Shown here one piece after another: positions 16,892 through 27,276 of a stretch of 64,000 nucleotides of DNA. The DNA lies in NCBI GenBank assembly GCA_013540605.1, contig JABVCK010000029.1, forward strand, positions 346,296 through 410,295. The letters run 5' to 3'. The notes beneath the pieces were generated by a model. The model saw only the letters and a program-made list of their open reading frames with translations. It was not told the origin of the DNA and made no database searches. Made by a program: the position numbers and the translations under genes. Each line of letters opens with the position of its first letter. Position 1 is the stretch's first letter. This DNA is from Bacillota bacterium. Its GTDB lineage: Bacteria; Bacillota; Clostridia; Ch29.

Positions 16892-17371
16892 ATGAGAGGA
16901 TTTAAGTATTTCTTAGCCGTCCTTTTACTGCTGTCAATGACAACATCGGCTTATGCCGCACCAGACACACCGCTGCACCAGTCCCACGCAGTTTCACACA
17001 ACGATAGGAATTTACTGAACGCGGAAATAAACGGCTTTGAAATTCAAGCAGAAGATTATCTGATCGACATCTGGCATAGTGAGATTACCGACCTGGGCAA
17101 TGGAAAAATAGAATTGTTCGGCTATACTCAGTGCAACAGAATTTGTGACCGGGTAAGCGTTAAACTAACGCTTCAACAATGGACGGGCTCAATATGGGTA
17201 AACCTGGGCAGCTACACTTTTTACGACTACCAGGCTAATTATGCTGAGGGTGTAAAAAACGTATCCGTAGAACGAGGCAAATATTACAGGGTAAGGAGCT
17301 ATCACTATGCGGAGAACGGATTATTGATAGACGAGACAAGTGCAACAACCGCGAGTATCTATGTGAAATAA
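16892..17371 (+). CDS. Small secreted protein, unknown function
   Basis: 159 residues. The signal peptide MRGFKYFLAVLLLLSMTTSAYAA ends in a good signal peptidase I site. The mature part is a single beta-rich domain with two nearby cysteines (YTQCNRICDRVSV) and many Tyr/Trp residues (LQQWTGSIWVNLGSYTFYDYQ), compatible with a small extracellular beta-sandwich such as those of the DUF6147 type, though I cannot confirm this. The ATG at 16892 follows AAAGGTGG by eight bases; a GTG at 16880 is less likely. It is transcribed divergently from the broken ECF gene 2 and is followed by a hairpin repeat. Confidence 0.65.
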   Translation: MRGFKYFLAVLLLLSMTTSAYAAPDTPLHQSHAVSHNDRNLLNAEINGFEIQAEDYLIDIWHSEITDLGNGKIELFGYTQCNRICDRVSVKLTLQQWTGSIWVNLGSYTFYDYQANYAEGVKNVSVERGKYYRVRSYHYAENGLLIDETSATTASIYVK

Positions 17372-17376
17372 TTTTG

Positions 17377-17450
17377 CAAATAAACATCCCTACCAATATA
17401 CACATCTTTCTGAGGGACTTATACATTGGCAGGGTTCCACCCTTTATCTG
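17377..17450 (+). repeat. Dispersed hairpin repeat, copy B
   Basis: It reads ATCCCTACCAATATACACATC, a CTGAGGGACTTATA loop, then TACATTGGCAGGG and CACCCTTTATCTG, and starts a few bases after the stop of the secreted protein gene. It matches copy A (13951-14017, other strand). Stem pairing is kept although arm bases differ, which hints at a selected structure. GGGACAAAG/CTTGTCCC, a second inverted repeat, follows at 17450-17474. Confidence 0.65.
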
Positions 17451-17474
17451 GGACAAAGAACCGTCCCTTGTCCC

Positions 17475-17511
17475 AAACCGCCCGTTTTATTACGGGTGGT
17501 TTAATTTTTTT
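17475..17511 (+). terminator. Terminator before spoIIP
   Basis: AAACCGCCCGT pairs with ACGGGTGGTTT and is followed by AATTTTTTTT. It ends transcription from the secreted protein gene and marks the right border of accessory region 1. Confidence 0.75.
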
Positions 17512-17626
17512 CACTCCCGGTTTCTGTCGGAAAGCACCGGTGAAATCTTCTGAACATATTATAAAAGCCGCAGGAATATATTTCTATAGTTAAGCAAAAG
17601 CGAGAGCCGGGAGTGGGGTGTATCAA

Positions 17627-18817
17627 ATGATTAAATTCAAGACGATAAAACCGGGTAAATGGATCTATGTTGTTTCTATAATTTTTGCGGTGCTTGCCGT
17701 ATTCCTTTTATTTAGGAGCCTATTATTCGCGTATTCGTCGGTTGAGGTCTTTTCTGTGGATACGGCGTTATCATCTCCCTCCGAAGATAATAACGAGAGG
17801 ATGAACACCATACTGAAAACAGCCCTGGAAAAGGCCTTCCCCCTGATGGCCGTGATGAATGCCGGCGGTGGCGGCGTCTCTATATTTCAGGGCATTGTGG
17901 AGATTTTTACCAGGCTGGACTACCGGGATCCTAAGAGCTTCATAATGGCAGAGCTTCCCATAATGAGGAGTTATGACATCCCTATTGCAAGCAGGGGCGA
18001 AGGGAAGGGCCTTGAGCCGGGAACTCCTTATGATCCGGAGGAAGAACTAGACGAAATCCTGAAACAGTTTGACCTTGGGCAGGTAAACCTTGAGCCCGTG
18101 ACTGCCGGCAGCCTGCAGCAGGCATCAACGGAATTTGGCAAACCGGACAAGACCAAACTGGACATGAATATGCCCATGGTGTTGATATATCATACGCATA
18201 CATCCGAAGCATATAAGCCATCCAGCAAATTCAACTACACGCCTACCGATGTGGACAGGACTATAGACCCCAGGTATTCTGTGGTGAGGATTGGAAAGGA
18301 ACTGAAGGAGGAGCTGGAGGGAAAGCATAATATCAAGGTGGTTCATGTGACAACCTTCCATGATTACCCGGAGTACTCTACTTCATACGCTAGGTCTCTG
18401 AGCACCGTCAAGAACGCCCTGGCCACGTATCCATCCATTAAAGTCATACTGGACATTCACAGGGATGCGTTCCCGGTGAGGAATAAGGCAGAGGAAACCT
18501 ATGCAAGAAATGAGAGCACGATGAAAGTGGGCAACGCCGATACTGCACGGTTAATGCTGGTGTGGGGACCGGATGCGGAGAACAGCAAGGAAACGAGAAA
18601 GTTTGCAGAGCTGCTGAAAAACAAGATAAATGAGCAAGTTCCGGGGCTTTGCAGGAAGGTGCTTGAGAAAAGCATCGGTAAATATAATCAGCATTTATCC
18701 AACTATTCAGCGCTAATAGAAGTCGGCAGCAACTCAAATACGATGGAGGAAGCCCTGAACTCGGTTCCCTATCTGGCAAAGGCCATAGCTGCTGCTATTA
18801 AAGAAATCGGGGAATAA
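17627..18817 (+). CDS. spoIIP: Stage II sporulation protein P, SpoIIP
   Basis: Membrane-anchored cell wall amidase and endopeptidase of the DMP engulfment complex, which thins septal peptidoglycan during endospore formation. There is one N-terminal transmembrane segment (WIYVVSIIFAVLAVFLLF), a linker, then the SpoIIP catalytic domain with VLIYHTHTSEAY (metal-binding His), ILDIHRDA and IEVGSNSNTMEEA (catalytic Glu). The length of ~396 residues is normal. I use the ATG at 17627 after GGAGTGGGG; an upstream GTG at 17618 is possible. A sigma-E-like ACATATT sits at 17554-17560, but the matching -10 is weak. Confidence 0.93.
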   Translation: MIKFKTIKPGKWIYVVSIIFAVLAVFLLFRSLLFAYSSVEVFSVDTALSSPSEDNNERMNTILKTALEKAFPLMAVMNAGGGGVSIFQGIVEIFTRLDYRDPKSFIMAELPIMRSYDIPIASRGEGKGLEPGTPYDPEEELDEILKQFDLGQVNLEPVTAGSLQQASTEFGKPDKTKLDMNMPMVLIYHTHTSEAYKPSSKFNYTPTDVDRTIDPRYSVVRIGKELKEELEGKHNIKVVHVTTFHDYPEYSTSYARSLSTVKNALATYPSIKVILDIHRDAFPVRNKAEETYARNESTMKVGNADTARLMLVWGPDAENSKETRKFAELLKNKINEQVPGLCRKVLEKSIGKYNQHLSNYSALIEVGSNSNTMEEALNSVPYLAKAIAAAIKEIGE

Positions 18818-18924
18818 AAAGGCAATAAAGGGTTAAAATATCACTCTAGAAGGTATTTGAGCTTATTTTGAGCTTATATAATCCAGTATGAACAGCACAG
18901 AATGCATATCGAAGGTGGTTTCTT

Positions 18925-19212
18925 ATGAATAGAACTGAGAGAAAAAAACAGATAAAGTGGTTGAGAAGAAGATCCGTATTTGCGGTTCTATTATGCGTTC
19001 TCCTGTTTTATGCAGGGTTAAGTATTGTCGATGCCAGTACACGGGAGATGCTGGGCAACGGACAGGCTGAGCCCATATTTGGCATACAGAACCAAGCCGA
19101 TGGCAGTATACGGCTTAACATAGTAGGGGAAACCTTTCAAATAGATAAGAATAGGATCAACTCATATATTCAGGATATCAAGAATAGGATCGAGCGGCTT
19201 ATCACGGACTGA
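18925..19212 (+). CDS. Small single-pass membrane protein
   Basis: 95 residues. A very basic N-terminus (MNRTERKKQIKWLRRRS) is followed by one transmembrane segment (VFAVLLCVLLFYAGLSIVDA), then a short extracytoplasmic domain of about 55 residues (IFGIQNQADGSIRLNIVGETFQID). The topology should be N-in. The ribosome binding site is GAAGGTGG. It sits between spoIIP and lepA, where clostridia often have a small hypothetical membrane gene; sporulation linkage is an inference from position only. Confidence 0.65.
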   Translation: MNRTERKKQIKWLRRRSVFAVLLCVLLFYAGLSIVDASTREMLGNGQAEPIFGIQNQADGSIRLNIVGETFQIDKNRINSYIQDIKNRIERLITD

Positions 19213-19330
19213 TCGCAGATCACAGATTACAGATTACAGATCACAGGTGCTAGGTGCTCGAGTATAGTTCGTAGTTCGTAGTTCGTAGTTGATAGTTGGT
19301 AGTCCGCAGATTAAAGTTTACAGTTCCCAA
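19213..19330 (+). repeat. Degenerate tandem 7/8-mer repeats
   Basis: The gap before lepA (about 290 bases) opens with near-tandem units: CAGATCACAGATTACAG-like words, then TAGTTCG repeated several times. Further on, TGGCCAC/TGATCAC words occur near 19379-19400. The same word families recur at 37889-37985. Units are only 7-8 bases long and imperfect, and there are no spacers, so this is not a CRISPR. No gene is seen in the gap. Confidence 0.7.
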
Positions 19331-19506
19331 GGCTATGTTCTTGGGTCTTTTAATGCGCTCAGCATTACCTTATACTCTGGCCACTGGCCACTGATCACTG
19401 ATTGTGTCCTCTTTTATCGGGGCAGGTGTCTGAGCGGCTTGTATATGCTTTTCCCGGTATGCTATAATGATATGATAGGTTCAGGAAATAGGAGGACGAT
19501 TTTTTA

Positions 19507-21306
19507 ATGAATAGACAATCCAAGATACGCAACTTCTGTATAATTGCCCATATAGATCACGGGAAATCTACCCTTGCCGACCGGTTGATTGAAGCCACCG
19601 GCGTGCTGACCGATAGGGAAATGAGAGAGCAGGTGCTGGATACCATGGACCTGGAGCGGGAAAGGGGTATAACCATTAAACTCCAGGCTGTCAGGCTTGT
19701 TCATAAGGATGGGGATGGGAACGAGTATATTTTGAACCTCATCGACACCCCAGGGCATGTGGATTTCACCTATGAAGTATCAAGGAGCCTGGCTGCGTGC
19801 GAGGGGGCCCTTCTGGTGGTGGACGCTTCCCAGGGCATAGAGGCGCAAACGCTGGCAAACCTTTATCTTGCCCTTGACAACAACCTGGAAATCGTGCCTG
19901 TCATCAACAAGATCGACCTGCCCAGCGCGCACCCCGAAAAGGTAAAGCAGGAGATTGAAGATATAATCGGTCTTGATGCCTCTGACGCCCCAATGATATC
20001 GGCCAAGGAAGGAATAAACATTAAGGACGTTTTGGACGCAATAGTGAACAGGATCCCCGCACCTGGCGGGGACGACGGGGCACCCCTGAAAGCGTTGATA
20101 TTTGATTCCTTTTATGACAGCTACCGGGGCGCTATTTCCTACGTCAGGGTTTTCGAAGGGTCGGTCAGACCGGGAATGCGGATTATGATGATGTCGACGG
20201 GCAGAAGTTTTGAAGTGGATGAGGTGGGCATCTTCACCCCCGCGCCAACGCCGGTGGAGGAATTGCGGGCGGGAGATGTGGGATACATCGCGGCATCCAT
20301 TAAAAATGTCAGGGACACCAGGGTGGGCGATACCATCACGGATAAGAGCAATCCTACGGAAAAACCGCTTCCGGGCTATAAAAAGATAAATCCCATGGTA
20401 TTCAGCGGCATCTACCCTGCGGACGGTTCGGACTATGAGGCCCTGAGGGATGCCCTGGAAAAGCTGCAGCTCAACGATGCTTCCCTGATGTTTGAGCCGG
20501 AGACCTCAGCCGCCCTGGGGTTCGGGTTCAGGTGCGGTTTTCTCGGGCTGCTGCACATGGAAGTTGTTCAGGAACGCCTGGAAAGGGAATATGATATAGA
20601 TATTGTAACGACTGCTCCCAGCGTCGTATATAAAATAGGGAAGACCAACGGGGAAGAGGTTTCCATAGATAATCCAACCAATTTGCCCCCTGCGAACGAT
20701 ATAGATTATATGAAGGAACCCATTGTCAAGGCATCGATTATCGTACCCTCAGATTATGTGGGACCAATAATGGAGCTTTGCCAGGAAAGACGCGGAGTGT
20801 TCAAGGATATGCGGTACCTTGAGGAAACAAGGGTAATACTGGAGTACGAAATGCCCCTCAACGAGATAATCTACGACTTTTTTGACGCGCTTAAATCAAG
20901 GACAAGGGGGTACGCTTCCTTCGACTATGAGTTCAAGGATTATCAGGAATCAGACCTGGTTAAGCTCGATATTCTTCTAAACGGTGAACCGGTTGATGCG
21001 CTGAGCTTCATCGTTCACAGGGAAAAAGCGTTTGCGAGGGGAAGGGTTATAGCCGAAAAACTGAAAGAACTGATACCCAGGCACCTGTTTGAGATTCCCA
21101 TCCAGGCAGCGATCGGAAACAAAATAATAGCAAGGGAAACCATAAAAGCCCTTAGGAAAGACGTACTGGCGAAATGCTACGGAGGGGATATTTCGCGGAA
21201 GCGGAAACTCCTTGAAAAGCAGAAGGAAGGTAAAAAAAGGATGCGCCAGGTAGGAAATGTGGAAGTACCCCAGGAAGCCTTTATGGCTGTCCTGAAACTC
21301 AATTAG
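19507..21306 (+). CDS. lepA: Elongation factor 4 (LepA)
   Basis: Ribosome-associated translational GTPase acting in back-translocation and ribosome assembly. The G1 motif AHIDHGKST is near residue 15, DTPGHVDF (G3) near 78, and NKIDL (G4) near 132. The LepA-specific C-terminal domain includes [23 protein letters not shown]. The 599-residue length is exact for the family. ATG follows AGGAGGACG. The gene order lepA-hemW-hrcA-grpE-dnaK-dnaJ is widely conserved in Firmicutes. Confidence 0.97.
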   Translation: MNRQSKIRNFCIIAHIDHGKSTLADRLIEATGVLTDREMREQVLDTMDLERERGITIKLQAVRLVHKDGDGNEYILNLIDTPGHVDFTYEVSRSLAACEGALLVVDASQGIEAQTLANLYLALDNNLEIVPVINKIDLPSAHPEKVKQEIEDIIGLDASDAPMISAKEGINIKDVLDAIVNRIPAPGGDDGAPLKALIFDSFYDSYRGAISYVRVFEGSVRPGMRIMMMSTGRSFEVDEVGIFTPAPTPVEELRAGDVGYIAASIKNVRDTRVGDTITDKSNPTEKPLPGYKKINPMVFSGIYPADGSDYEALRDALEKLQLNDASLMFEPETSAALGFGFRCGFLGLLHMEVVQERLEREYDIDIVTTAPSVVYKIGKTNGEEVSIDNPTNLPPANDIDYMKEPIVKASIIVPSDYVGPIMELCQERRGVFKDMRYLEETRVILEYEMPLNEIIYDFFDALKSRTRGYASFDYEFKDYQESDLVKLDILLNGEPVDALSFIVHREKAFARGRVIAEKLKELIPRHLFEIPIQAAIGNKIIARETIKALRKDVLAKCYGGDISRKRKLLEKQKEGKKRMRQVGNVEVPQEAFMAVLKLN

Positions 21307-21317
21307 GGAGAAATGGG

Positions 21318-22442
21318 ATGGAAGCTCCAGTATATATTCATATACCGTTTTGTGTGAAGAAATGTTTATACTGCGATTTTGTTTCCTATAAGCATAATGA
21401 TGATATGGTTGACAGATATGTGAATGCCCTGATTAACGAGATAAAACTCCGCAGCGGGCACAAGGCAAAGACGGTTTATATAGGAGGGGGAACCCCTACC
21501 TGTATAGACCGTAAATATTTGAAGGGAATACTGGGAACGCTGCACAGGAACCTGGATATGGCTGCGTGCTCAGAGATAACCATAGAGGCGAATCCCGGAA
21601 CCCTGGACAGGGAGAAGCTGGAGACGCTTGTGGAAATGGGAGTTAACCGACTCAGCATAGGATTTCAAAGCTGGAATGAGAAAGAATTGAAGAGGCTCGG
21701 AAGAATCCATGGCAGGGATGAGTTTGTTGCAAATTACGTTTTGGCAAGGGAAGCCGGATTCAAAAACATAAGCGTTGACCTGATGTTCGGGATACCGGGA
21801 CAGGAGATGGAAGACTGGAAGGAAACGATTATGGAGGTATCTGCGCTGGAACCGGAGCACATCTCGTGCTACTCATTGAGAATCGAAGAGAATACTCCGT
21901 TTCACCGCATGGCCGAATTAGGGGAAATAGCAGAGATTGACGAGGCCGTAGACAGAGAGATGTACCACTACGCCGCAGACTATTTATCGGACCGGGGTTA
22001 TCACAGGTACGAGATTTCCAACTTTGCAAGGAAAGGACGGGAATGCCACCATAACCTTTTTTACTGGGAAAACCGCCCGTTCCTGGGGATCGGAGCGGCC
22101 GCCCATTCCTATGAAAACGGTAAAAGGTTCTGGAACACCCCTGACCTGGATGAATACTGCATAATGCTGGAACGGAGCATCATACCCGTGAAAGGAAGCG
22201 AAACCATCGATCTGGGGACAGAGATCTTTGAAACAATCTTCCTCGGGCTGAGGACATCAAAAGGGATCCTGTTCGATGACTTTTACGGGAGGTTTGGATT
22301 TGACATCAGGGAAAAGCACGGCAGCCGGATAGAAAAACTGCGGGAAATGGGGCTGGTAGATGTTACGATTAGCGGTTTTCATCTTACTCCTATGGGTATA
22401 GACCTTTCAAATACTGTGTTCATTGAGTTCATAACTGATTGA
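21318..22442 (+). CDS. hemW: Radical SAM heme chaperone HemW
   Basis: Belongs to the coproporphyrinogen III oxidase-like radical SAM family. The cluster motif CVKKCLYC near residue 12 and the following IGGGTPT fit HemW, which binds and inserts heme rather than oxidising coproporphyrinogen. Length is 374 residues. It starts 11 bases after lepA with a GGGAGAAATGGG leader, so the two are probably co-transcribed. Confidence 0.9.
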   Translation: MEAPVYIHIPFCVKKCLYCDFVSYKHNDDMVDRYVNALINEIKLRSGHKAKTVYIGGGTPTCIDRKYLKGILGTLHRNLDMAACSEITIEANPGTLDREKLETLVEMGVNRLSIGFQSWNEKELKRLGRIHGRDEFVANYVLAREAGFKNISVDLMFGIPGQEMEDWKETIMEVSALEPEHISCYSLRIEENTPFHRMAELGEIAEIDEAVDREMYHYAADYLSDRGYHRYEISNFARKGRECHHNLFYWENRPFLGIGAAAHSYENGKRFWNTPDLDEYCIMLERSIIPVKGSETIDLGTEIFETIFLGLRTSKGILFDDFYGRFGFDIREKHGSRIEKLREMGLVDVTISGFHLTPMGIDLSNTVFIEFITD

Positions 22443-22451
22443 AAAAAACTG

Positions 22452-22480
22452 TTGACAAAAAAAGGGGGGAGTGATATTTT
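22452..22480 (+). promoter_or_regulatory. Sigma-A promoter of the hrcA heat shock operon
   Basis: TTGACA at 22452-22457 and TATTTT at 22475-22480 with a 17-base spacer. The CIRCE operator lies just downstream of the predicted transcription start, so HrcA would block initiation or early elongation. Confidence 0.8.
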
Positions 22481-22492
22481 AAAAAAGAGTGA

Positions 22493-22519
22493 TTAGCACT
22501 CTATTGAAGAGAGTGCTAA
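22493..22519 (+). promoter_or_regulatory. CIRCE operator (HrcA binding site)
   Basis: Perfect consensus inverted repeat TTAGCACTC-N9-GAGTGCTAA, 17 bases before the hrcA start codon. HrcA binds CIRCE as a dimer when folded with GroEL help and represses the operon; heat shock relieves this. A single site is seen. Confidence 0.97.
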
Positions 22520-22535
22520 TAAAAGGGGTGATGGT

Positions 22536-23570
22536 ATGAAGATGGATGATAGAAAACTCAAGATTTTGCAGGCTGTTATCGCCGATTATATAACAACTGC
22601 ACAGCCTATAGGATCAAGGACCATTGCAAAAAAATACGAACTCGGAATCAGCTCTGCGACCATCAGAAATGAGATGTCTGATTTAGAGGAAATGGGTTTT
22701 CTTGAGCAGCCTCATACTTCAGCAGGGAGGATTCCATCGGAGAGGGCTTACAGGTTATACGTTGACCGGCTGATGAAAATTAAAAAACTGACCGAAGAAG
22801 AGCAGACAGCGATAATGGCGGAGCTGGGAAACAGGGCTGATGAAATTGAGAACATTATCAGGAAAACCGTAAAGATTCTTTCCCATTTGACCAGATATAC
22901 ATCCCTGGCAATGAGTTCCCAGCTTGATGATTGCCGCCTCAGACATATTCACTTTGTTCCGATAGACAGTAACAGCCTTGTGGCAGTTATTGTAACGGAT
23001 AGCGGCATAGTAAAAAATACGATCATAAAGACCGCGGATACGGTAACCCCTGATTACCTTGAAAGTCTGACGAAGGTAGTAAACGAGATATTCCAGGGTG
23101 CAACGGTGGAAGAACTTAACAGCAGCGTTGCTTCAGAGGACTTCAGGAGATATGCATACAGGTACAGGCTGCTTGACAATCTGATACCCCTTATAGTGGA
23201 TAGCCTGGAAGAAAAGAAGTGCGATGAGGTTTATGCCGACGGCATGCGCAATATTTTTAATTTTCCCGAGTATTCCGATGTTTCGAGAGCAAGAAACCTT
23301 TTGGCCCTTATTGAGGACAAGGAGCAGCTTGCAGGTTTGATTAACAGAATAGCCGGAAAAGGAGTAAAGGTTAGCATAGGAAGTGAACTTGACAATGAGA
23401 ATATCAGGGACTGCAGCCTTGTGACCGCGACATACAGGGTAGGCGACAAAGAGATAGGTAAAATAGGAATAATAGGGCCGACCAGGATGGAATACGCAAG
23501 GGTGGTTGCGATTATGGGATTCATGGCAGACCAAATAACCTGCCTTATCAAGAAACAATTAGGGGAATAG
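22536..23570 (+). CDS. hrcA: Heat-inducible transcription repressor HrcA
   Basis: The winged helix N-terminus (DRKLKILQAVIADYITTAQPIGSRTIAKKYELGISSATIRNEM) is the CIRCE-binding domain. GAF-like and HrcA C-terminal regions follow, ending with YRVGDKEIGKIGIIGPTRMEYARV. The 344-residue length is typical. It is the first gene of the operon and autoregulated through CIRCE. Confidence 0.97.
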   Translation: MKMDDRKLKILQAVIADYITTAQPIGSRTIAKKYELGISSATIRNEMSDLEEMGFLEQPHTSAGRIPSERAYRLYVDRLMKIKKLTEEEQTAIMAELGNRADEIENIIRKTVKILSHLTRYTSLAMSSQLDDCRLRHIHFVPIDSNSLVAVIVTDSGIVKNTIIKTADTVTPDYLESLTKVVNEIFQGATVEELNSSVASEDFRRYAYRYRLLDNLIPLIVDSLEEKKCDEVYADGMRNIFNFPEYSDVSRARNLLALIEDKEQLAGLINRIAGKGVKVSIGSELDNENIRDCSLVTATYRVGDKEIGKIGIIGPTRMEYARVVAIMGFMADQITCLIKKQLGE

Positions 23571-23601
23571 AACCAAATATTGAAGACAAGGGTGATGGTC
23601 T

Positions 23602-24192
23602 ATGAAGGATAATAGCACAGATAATAAGTATACCGAAACCGATGATGAAATAAAATGTACCGATAATCCGGAAGAACAGGACAGCAGCGCGCAAATCCCC
23701 GGTTGTGGCGGAGAAGATGGAGAGGCTGAGCGAACCGCTCTGGAACTGGAAGAGTATAAGAAAAAGAGTGAGGATTATTATGATAAACTGCTGAGGCTGC
23801 AGGCGGATTTTGATAATTACAGGAAAAGAACAGCCAGGGAAAAGGAAGAGATTTACAGCCAGATTTCGGGTGAAATTATCACTCAGTTTTTGGGAGTATT
23901 GGACAACATGGAAAGGGCTCTCAATGCGGTCAGTACAGAGAATGATCCGGATTGCGAGCCGGTCCGGCAGGGAATCAGGATGGTAATGCAGCAGTTAAGC
24001 GAGATACTATCAAAGTACGAAGTCAGCGAGATAGCTGCATTAGGCGAAAAATTCGATCCAAACCGGCATCATGCCGTAATGCAGGCTGAAGGAACCGGAG
24101 CAGAGGAAGGAACAGTTGTTGAGGTTCTTCAGAAGGGGTATGTGCAAAAAAACAGGGTATTGCGGCCCAGTATGGTAAAGGTAGCGAAATAA
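23602..24192 (+). CDS. grpE: Nucleotide exchange factor GrpE
   Basis: Co-chaperone that releases ADP from DnaK. An acidic disordered N-terminus (about 1-45) leads into a long coiled coil (YYDKLLRLQADFDNYRKRTAREKEEI). The beta-wing domain has KFDPNRHHAVMQAEGTGAEEGTVVEVLQKGY. Length is 196 residues. It lies 30 bases after hrcA. Confidence 0.96.
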   Translation: MKDNSTDNKYTETDDEIKCTDNPEEQDSSAQIPGCGGEDGEAERTALELEEYKKKSEDYYDKLLRLQADFDNYRKRTAREKEEIYSQISGEIITQFLGVLDNMERALNAVSTENDPDCEPVRQGIRMVMQQLSEILSKYEVSEIAALGEKFDPNRHHAVMQAEGTGAEEGTVVEVLQKGYVQKNRVLRPSMVKVAK

Positions 24193-24210
24193 TAAGGAGG
24201 AGGATATATA

Positions 24211-26043
24211 ATGAGCAAGGTAATAGGAATCGATTTAGGTACTACCAACTCCTGCGTGGCGATAATGGAGGGAGGAGAGCCGGTAGTAATTCCTAACGCT
24301 GAGGGGGACAGGACCACCCCTTCGGTTGTTGCGTTTTCAAAGGATGGAGAAAGAATGGTCGGGCAGGTTGCAAAAAGACAGGCGATCACAAATCCGGATC
24401 GGACCATTGTTTCAATAAAGAGACAAATGGGCAGTGACTATAAGGTAAAAATAGATAATAAAGACTACACACCCCAGGAAATCTCCGCTATGATTTTGCA
24501 AAAACTGAAGGCCGACGCAGAGAGCTATCTGGGTGAGAAAATCAGCAAGGCCGTTATCACAGTTCCTGCGTACTTTACAGACAGCCAGAGACAGGCGACA
24601 AAGGACGCAGGGAGGATAGCCGGACTCGAAGTGCTCAGGATAATCAACGAGCCTACCGCCGCATCTCTGGCCTACGGTCTGGACAAGGAAGATAACCAGA
24701 AGATACTTGTGTTCGACCTCGGGGGAGGAACCTTCGACGTATCCATACTCGAACTGGGTGACGGGGTATTTGAAGTACTCGCCACCAACGGTAATAACAA
24801 ACTGGGTGGAGACGACTTCGACCAGAGGATTATTGATTATCTTGCCGGTGAGTTCAGGAAAGAATACGGGATAGACCTGAAAAAGGACAGGGTGGCGCTG
24901 CAAAGGCTGAAGGACGAGGCTGAAAAAGCGAAGAAGGAGCTGTCCGGTGTCATGTCAACCAGCATCAACCTGCCATTCATAACCGCCGACGCATCCGGAC
25001 CAAAGCATCTTGACACTACTCTTACTAGGGCAAAATTCGAGGAGATCGTAGCGGACCTTATAGAGGCTACAATGGGCCCCGCAAGGCAGGCGTTGAAGGA
25101 TGCCGGCCTTAAGCCCGAAAATATAGACAAGGTAATACTGGTTGGCGGTTCCACCAGGATACCTGCTGTGCAAGAGGCCGTCAAAAAGCTTACCGGCAAA
25201 GACCCGTACAAAGGGATTAACCCCGATGAATGCGTTGCCATAGGGGCGGCTATCCAGGCCGGTGTTCTGACTGGTGAGGTTAAAGACATTGTGCTTTTGG
25301 ATGTAACTCCGCTGTCGCTGGGTATAGAAACTCTGGGCGGAGTGTTTACCAAGCTCATTGAAAGGAATACAACCATACCGACCAAAAAAAGCCAGATTTT
25401 TTCCACCGCAGCAGACGGGCAGACCAGCGTAGATATACACGTGCTGCAGGGAGAAAGGTCTATGGCTGCGGGCAACACTACCCTCGGCAGATTCCAGCTT
25501 ACGGGCATACCACCGGCGCCAAGGGGAATTCCACAGATAGAGGTTACCTTTGATATAGACGCAAACGGTATAGTCAACGTGTCGGCAAAGGACCTGGGCA
25601 CCGGAAAGGAACAGAAGATAACGATCACTGCGTCCACTAACCTGTCTGAGGATGAAATCAAACAAAAGATAAAGGAAGCGGAGAAATTTGCCGAGGATGA
25701 CAAGAAACTCAAGGAGAAGGCTGAAATCAGGAATAACGCTGATTCGTTGGTTTACCAGACCGAAAAGACCTTGAAGGATATGGGAGAAAAAATAGAGCCG
25801 GCAGACAGGCAAAAAATCGAGGAAGCGCTCAAGAAGGTCAAGGACGCCCTTGACAAGGACGACACGGAAAGCATGAAGAAAACCACTGAGGAACTGACCA
25901 AGGTGTTCTATGAGATTTCCGCAAAACTTTATCAGCAGACCGCGGGAGGTGCAACCGGAGAGCAGGGTCAGAACAGCGGTGGGAAAGAGGATAATGTAGT
26001 TGATGCCGACTATGAAGTGGTTGATGAGGATGATAATAAATAG
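24211..26043 (+). CDS. dnaK: Molecular chaperone DnaK (Hsp70)
   Basis: ATP-dependent chaperone. The phosphate-1 motif [12 protein letters not shown] begins at residue 5; phosphate-2 ([15 protein letters not shown]) and adenosine ([12 protein letters not shown]) motifs are in place. The substrate-binding domain and a helical lid follow, ending in the acidic tail [16 protein letters not shown]. At 610 residues it is the Gram-positive form without the 24-residue insertion of proteobacterial DnaK. RBS AAGGAGGAGG. Several long antisense frames here are shadows of its codon bias. Confidence 0.98.
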   Translation: MSKVIGIDLGTTNSCVAIMEGGEPVVIPNAEGDRTTPSVVAFSKDGERMVGQVAKRQAITNPDRTIVSIKRQMGSDYKVKIDNKDYTPQEISAMILQKLKADAESYLGEKISKAVITVPAYFTDSQRQATKDAGRIAGLEVLRIINEPTAASLAYGLDKEDNQKILVFDLGGGTFDVSILELGDGVFEVLATNGNNKLGGDDFDQRIIDYLAGEFRKEYGIDLKKDRVALQRLKDEAEKAKKELSGVMSTSINLPFITADASGPKHLDTTLTRAKFEEIVADLIEATMGPARQALKDAGLKPENIDKVILVGGSTRIPAVQEAVKKLTGKDPYKGINPDECVAIGAAIQAGVLTGEVKDIVLLDVTPLSLGIETLGGVFTKLIERNTTIPTKKSQIFSTAADGQTSVDIHVLQGERSMAAGNTTLGRFQLTGIPPAPRGIPQIEVTFDIDANGIVNVSAKDLGTGKEQKITITASTNLSEDEIKQKIKEAEKFAEDDKKLKEKAEIRNNADSLVYQTEKTLKDMGEKIEPADRQKIEEALKKVKDALDKDDTESMKKTTEELTKVFYEISAKLYQQTAGGATGEQGQNSGGKEDNVVDADYEVVDEDDNK

Positions 26044-26052
26044 ATTGGGCTG

Positions 26053-26081
26053 CCGGCCTGTAGTAACTACGGGCCGGTTTT
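26053..26081 (+). terminator. Attenuating hairpin between dnaK and dnaJ
   Basis: CCGGCCTGTAGT pairs with ACTACGGGCCGG and is followed by only four T residues. A partial terminator or mRNA processing site here would lower dnaJ relative to dnaK, as seen in other Firmicutes. Confidence 0.65.
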
Positions 26082-26106
26082 GCTGAAATTATGAGGTGGA
26101 GCCTGT

Positions 26107-27261
26107 ATGAGCAAGAGGGATTATTATGAAGTCCTGGGAGTAGAAAAGAACGCCTCGGAAGAGGAAATAAAAAAGGCATACAGAAAGCTGGCAAAAAAAT
26201 ACCACCCTGATATAAATCCGGGGGATAAGGGTGCAGAGCAGCGGTTTAAGGAGATTAACGAAGCCTATGAGGTGCTGAGCGATCCTTCCAAGAGGAAGCA
26301 GTACGATACTTTCGGTCACGCAGGAACAGGCGGTCAGGGAGGTTTCGGAGACTTTGGCGGCTTTGGCGGTTTCGGCGGTTTTGGAGGCCAGGGAGATTTC
26401 GGAGGCTTCGGAGATATATTTGATACAATATTCGGAGGAGGTTTCGGGGGTACGAGGAGGAGCAACAGGCCCAGCAAGGGAAACGACCTTCGCGTGGACC
26501 TGGACCTTGAATTTGAGGAGGCTGCCTTCGGTATAACAAAAGAAGTCAAAGTAAACAGGCAGGAAAGATGCGAGGTATGCGGCGGAACCGGGGCCAAGCC
26601 GGGAACTTCCACCAAGACATGTCCCCAGTGCGGAGGCACAGGACAGATTCGCTACAGGCAGAATACTGCCCTGGGAAGATTCGAAACCATAAGGACCTGC
26701 GATGCCTGCCACGGCGAAGGCAAAATAGTGGAAGAACCCTGCACCGAATGCAGGGGTACCGGAAAAACCTATAAAAGCAGAAAAATTACCATTAAGGTGC
26801 CATCGGGTGTAGACAACGGTTCGGTAATATCATTGAAGGGTGAAGGTGAACCCGGTGAAAGGGGAGGTCCCAACGGAGACCTTTTTGTGTATATTCGAGT
26901 GAGGCCCCACAAGTTCTTTAAACGGGAAGGGGAGAACGTGTACTGCGAAATCCCGATCACCTTTGTCCAGGCTGCCCTTGGCGATGAGATAACTGTTCCC
27001 ACGCTGGACGGTAAGGTCAAACAGGTGATACCTGAAGGTACTCAGAGCGGTACGGTGTTCCGGCTTAGGGGAAAGGGCATACCGCGGCTGAACGATAGGG
27101 GACGGGGCGACCAGTATGTCAAGGTTGTTGTGGATGTTCCAAGGAAGCTCAACAGTGAACAAAAAGAGCTGTTGAGAAAATTTGCAGAGGCTACGGGAGA
27201 CGAGGTTAATCCAGGGCATAAGAGCTTTATAGACAAGATGAAGGATGCCTTCGGTGTGTAG
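26107..27261 (+). CDS. dnaJ: Chaperone protein DnaJ (Hsp40)
   Basis: J domain with the HPD motif ([10 protein letters not shown]) near residue 33, then a very Gly/Phe-rich region (about 75-120) of repeated GGFGGFGG units. Four zinc-binding CXXCXGXG repeats follow near residues 158-222 ([32 protein letters not shown]), then the C-terminal substrate-binding domains. Length is 384 residues, a complete type I DnaJ. It stimulates DnaK ATPase. Confidence 0.97.
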   Translation: MSKRDYYEVLGVEKNASEEEIKKAYRKLAKKYHPDINPGDKGAEQRFKEINEAYEVLSDPSKRKQYDTFGHAGTGGQGGFGDFGGFGGFGGFGGQGDFGGFGDIFDTIFGGGFGGTRRSNRPSKGNDLRVDLDLEFEEAAFGITKEVKVNRQERCEVCGGTGAKPGTSTKTCPQCGGTGQIRYRQNTALGRFETIRTCDACHGEGKIVEEPCTECRGTGKTYKSRKITIKVPSGVDNGSVISLKGEGEPGERGGPNGDLFVYIRVRPHKFFKREGENVYCEIPITFVQAALGDEITVPTLDGKVKQVIPEGTQSGTVFRLRGKGIPRLNDRGRGDQYVKVVVDVPRKLNSEQKELLRKFAEATGDEVNPGHKSFIDKMKDAFGV

Positions 27262-27276
27262 CAGGGGGGCGTTTTT

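Noticed and set aside
19213..19330. Short tandem repeats considered as a CRISPR array
   Set aside because: Units are 7-8 bases, imperfect and without spacers, and no cas genes are present. The same applies to 37889-38045.
24837..25812. Long antisense open frames (up to 291 codons) inside dnaK
   Set aside because: They mirror the strong codon bias of dnaK, have no ribosome binding sites and encode Ser/Leu-rich sequence without known motifs.
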